Below are positions 62,668 to 64,000 of a DNA stretch of 64,000 nucleotides, in pieces. Made by a program: the position numbers and the translations under genes. Under the pieces are notes generated by a model. It ran no database searches, was not told the origin of the DNA, and saw only the letters and a program-made list of their open reading frames with translations. Origin of the DNA: Streptomyces sp. NBC_00285 (GTDB lineage: Bacteria > Actinomycetota > Actinomycetes > Streptomycetales > Streptomycetaceae); assembly GCF_036174265.1 (NCBI RefSeq), contig NZ_CP108055.1, forward strand, positions 10,199,656-10,263,655, in the 5' to 3' direction. Positions within the stretch are counted from its first letter, which is position 1. Every line of letters begins with the position of its first letter.

Positions 62668-63843
62668 TCAGCCGTGCGCGGCGGCGGCCGTGAGGGCGGG
62701 AACCGCGAGCGCTTCCAGGGCGGCGGCCTGGTCGGCGTCGGTGAGGGTCTGCGCGGTCGACGTGACAGCCTGCATCACGCCCCCGGCCGTCATCTGCCCA
62801 CCCCGGATGAAGTGGGAAAGGATCCGGTCCTTGGCCTCGTTGCCGATGCTGAGCGACTTGGTGACGTGCTCGATGGTCTTTGTCGGCTCGTCCAGCGTCT
62901 TCCCGGCGGCGGCCTCCATCTCGTACACCTTGGCCTCGACGTATTCCCGTGACAGGAACGTGCGCACGGCGTCGGCGGTCTTGGACGTGATCAGCTCCAG
63001 CGTCTTGCGCTGGGTCTGGCCGGACCAGGACACAACGCCCTCGTCCTGCTTGCCCCCCAGGTGCACGGCGCGCATGACGTCCTTGGTCTGGGTCAGACCG
63101 TTGCGGCACACCTGGATGACCGCGCGCGGGGTGATGGTGTACGCCCCCGAACCAACCTCGCTGTTGGTGATGACGAACCCTGCGGAGATCATCGGGAGTT
63201 CGTCACCGCTGCGGCCGTCGAACGGGGAGCGGTAGCCGCGCAGCAGGTTGCGGGCCTGGATCGCGACCGCTTCGGACTCGACGCGCACATACATGCGCCG
63301 GTCGGTGAGGTCGCACCCCGTGATCCGGGTGGGGTGCCCAGACTTCTCCACCCCGTCCAGGGCGGCCAGCAGCATGTCAAGGTTGTCCATCAGCTTGTAG
63401 CTGTCGGACAGCAGCGCGCGGGCCACACCCTCACCGGGCATGCCGGGGCCGTTCTCGCTCCGGAACGCGCGGAGCATGAAACGGCGCTCCGGCTCCTGCC
63501 GCATCCACGCGTTGACGTTCTCGTCCAGCAGCGGGACGTTCTCCGCGCGCATGCGGCGTAGGTAGGCGAGCGGGATGCGGAGCTTGTCCGAAACCCCCTC
63601 GTCGGCAACGGCGGTCGGCCGGTAGATGCCATCGACGGCCGTCACACCTGCCGCGCTGATCTGGGACTCCACGCCCTCGACGTGGATGTTTCCCTCACGC
63701 ATCCGCAGCGCGGACACGGAGGCGATGATGTCCAGCTTCCGGCGCTCCCCGGCTTCCAGGATGCTGACCAGGTCGGACAGGTCGGCGTTACGGGCCCCCG
63801 TGGGGGCGAGGTTCGTAGCGCGCTCGGCGTACTGCTGAGTCAT
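62668..63843 (-). CDS. DUF932 (phage/plasmid-like) protein
   Basis: This 391-aa protein matches the DUF932 family of phage and plasmid proteins: LRIPLAYLRRMRAENVPLLDEN, then FMLRAFRSENGPGMPGEGVARALLSDSYKLMDNLDML, and AVIQVCRNGLTQTKDVMRAVHLG with a helical C-terminal end. The family is thought to act in plasmid or phage DNA metabolism, but its activity is not established. It is the only gene after promoter copy 4 and is followed by a strong terminator. Confidence 0.88.
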   Translation of the reverse strand: MTQQYAERATNLAPTGARNADLSDLVSILEAGERRKLDIIASVSALRMREGNIHVEGVESQISAAGVTAVDGIYRPTAVADEGVSDKLRIPLAYLRRMRAENVPLLDENVNAWMRQEPERRFMLRAFRSENGPGMPGEGVARALLSDSYKLMDNLDMLLAALDGVEKSGHPTRITGCDLTDRRMYVRVESEAVAIQARNLLRGYRSPFDGRSGDELPMISAGFVITNSEVGSGAYTITPRAVIQVCRNGLTQTKDVMRAVHLGGKQDEGVVSWSGQTQRKTLELITSKTADAVRTFLSREYVEAKVYEMEAAAGKTLDEPTKTIEHVTKSLSIGNEAKDRILSHFIRGGQMTAGGVMQAVTSTAQTLTDADQAAALEALAVPALTAAAAHG

Positions 63844-63910
63844 GCGGTGATCCCCTTCGCTGTTGGTCTCTGCGGGTCGGGGGGTGGAGCCACCACCCCC
63901 CGAACAACTT

Positions 63911-63955
63911 CAATAATAGTGTGTTTCAGGGGTGAGTGAACCCACCCCTGACCAG
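63911..63955 (-). promoter_or_regulatory. Promoter module, copy 4
   Basis: On the minus strand: GGTCAGGGGTGGGTTCACT, a 16-bp spacer and TATTAT (-10 at 63913-63918, -35 at 63935-63940). It drives the DUF932 gene about 70 bp downstream. Confidence 0.8.
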
Positions 63956-64000
63956 CACACTTAGACCAACGGCGCTCGGAACTCGGGGAGCGGCGTCACG

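Noticed and set aside
1..64000. CRISPR arrays, rRNA or tRNA genes
   Set aside because: No regularly spaced repeat array and no recognisable tRNA cloverleaf or rRNA sequence was seen on either strand by eye.

Overview
The window is high-GC actinobacterial DNA with strong G/C third-codon bias, GTG and TTG starts, and many Streptomyces-type families: DUF5753/DUF397 regulators, an RsbW-like ATPase, an FxLD lanthipeptide cluster, pentapeptide-repeat membrane proteins, a Mom-like protein and a replication-relaxation protein. It looks like an accessory region of a Streptomyces chromosome arm or large plasmid. About 90 features are supported. Many are hypothetical, and an unusually large share are broken by insertions, deletions or frameshifts.

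Layout. 1-1.5 kb: the end of a radical SAM/SPASM peptide maturase, a GNAT acetyltransferase and a small CxxC protein. 1.5-8.1 kb (minus strand): a complete class I lanthipeptide cluster of the FxLD type (precursor, LanB dehydratase, LanC cyclase, PCMT-like methyltransferase), preceded by a translationally coupled pair of small unknown genes. 8.3-13 kb: an ATPase, a 2H phosphoesterase, TPR and XRE regulators, DUF397 and a HAD hydrolase. 13-24 kb: a graveyard of mobile elements. It holds an IS21-family element with 55-bp perfect terminal repeats and a DUF4265 passenger, inserted with an 8-bp duplication into a pentapeptide-repeat gene, plus remnants of ExeA-like, IS5-like, ISKra4 and IS701 transposition genes and an integrase tail. 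Between them lies an intact TetR/SDR/nitroreductase-like module with a clear palindromic operator.

24-38 kb: hypothetical proteins, a phosphotransferase enclosed by IS5-like ends, and a plasmid- or ICE-like set (duplicated winged-helix protein, replication-relaxation protein, DNA-binding protein, PAPS-reductase-like PP-loop protein, 5'-truncated Mom-like protein). A repeat containing GTGGTCGGGG recurs at three control regions. 38-45.4 kb: a STAND (NB-ARC/TPR) regulator followed by a tightly coupled cupin / SIS isomerase / GT4 glycosyltransferase operon and an esterase.

45.9-54.9 kb: a roughly 9-kb element with a tyrosine recombinase, a small HTH protein and a large zinc-ribbon recombinase-like protein, carrying an unrecognised two-gene cargo (1030 and 405 aa). 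It is inserted in a PAPS-reductase-like gene whose halves lie on either side. Joining them at a 5-bp core (GTTCG) restores the reading frame. 54.9-64 kb (minus strand): a block of small plasmid-type genes ending at a DUF932 gene, organised by four copies of one promoter module with identical 16-bp spacing. This module, and the cargo pair in the recombinase element, are the best candidates for undescribed biology.
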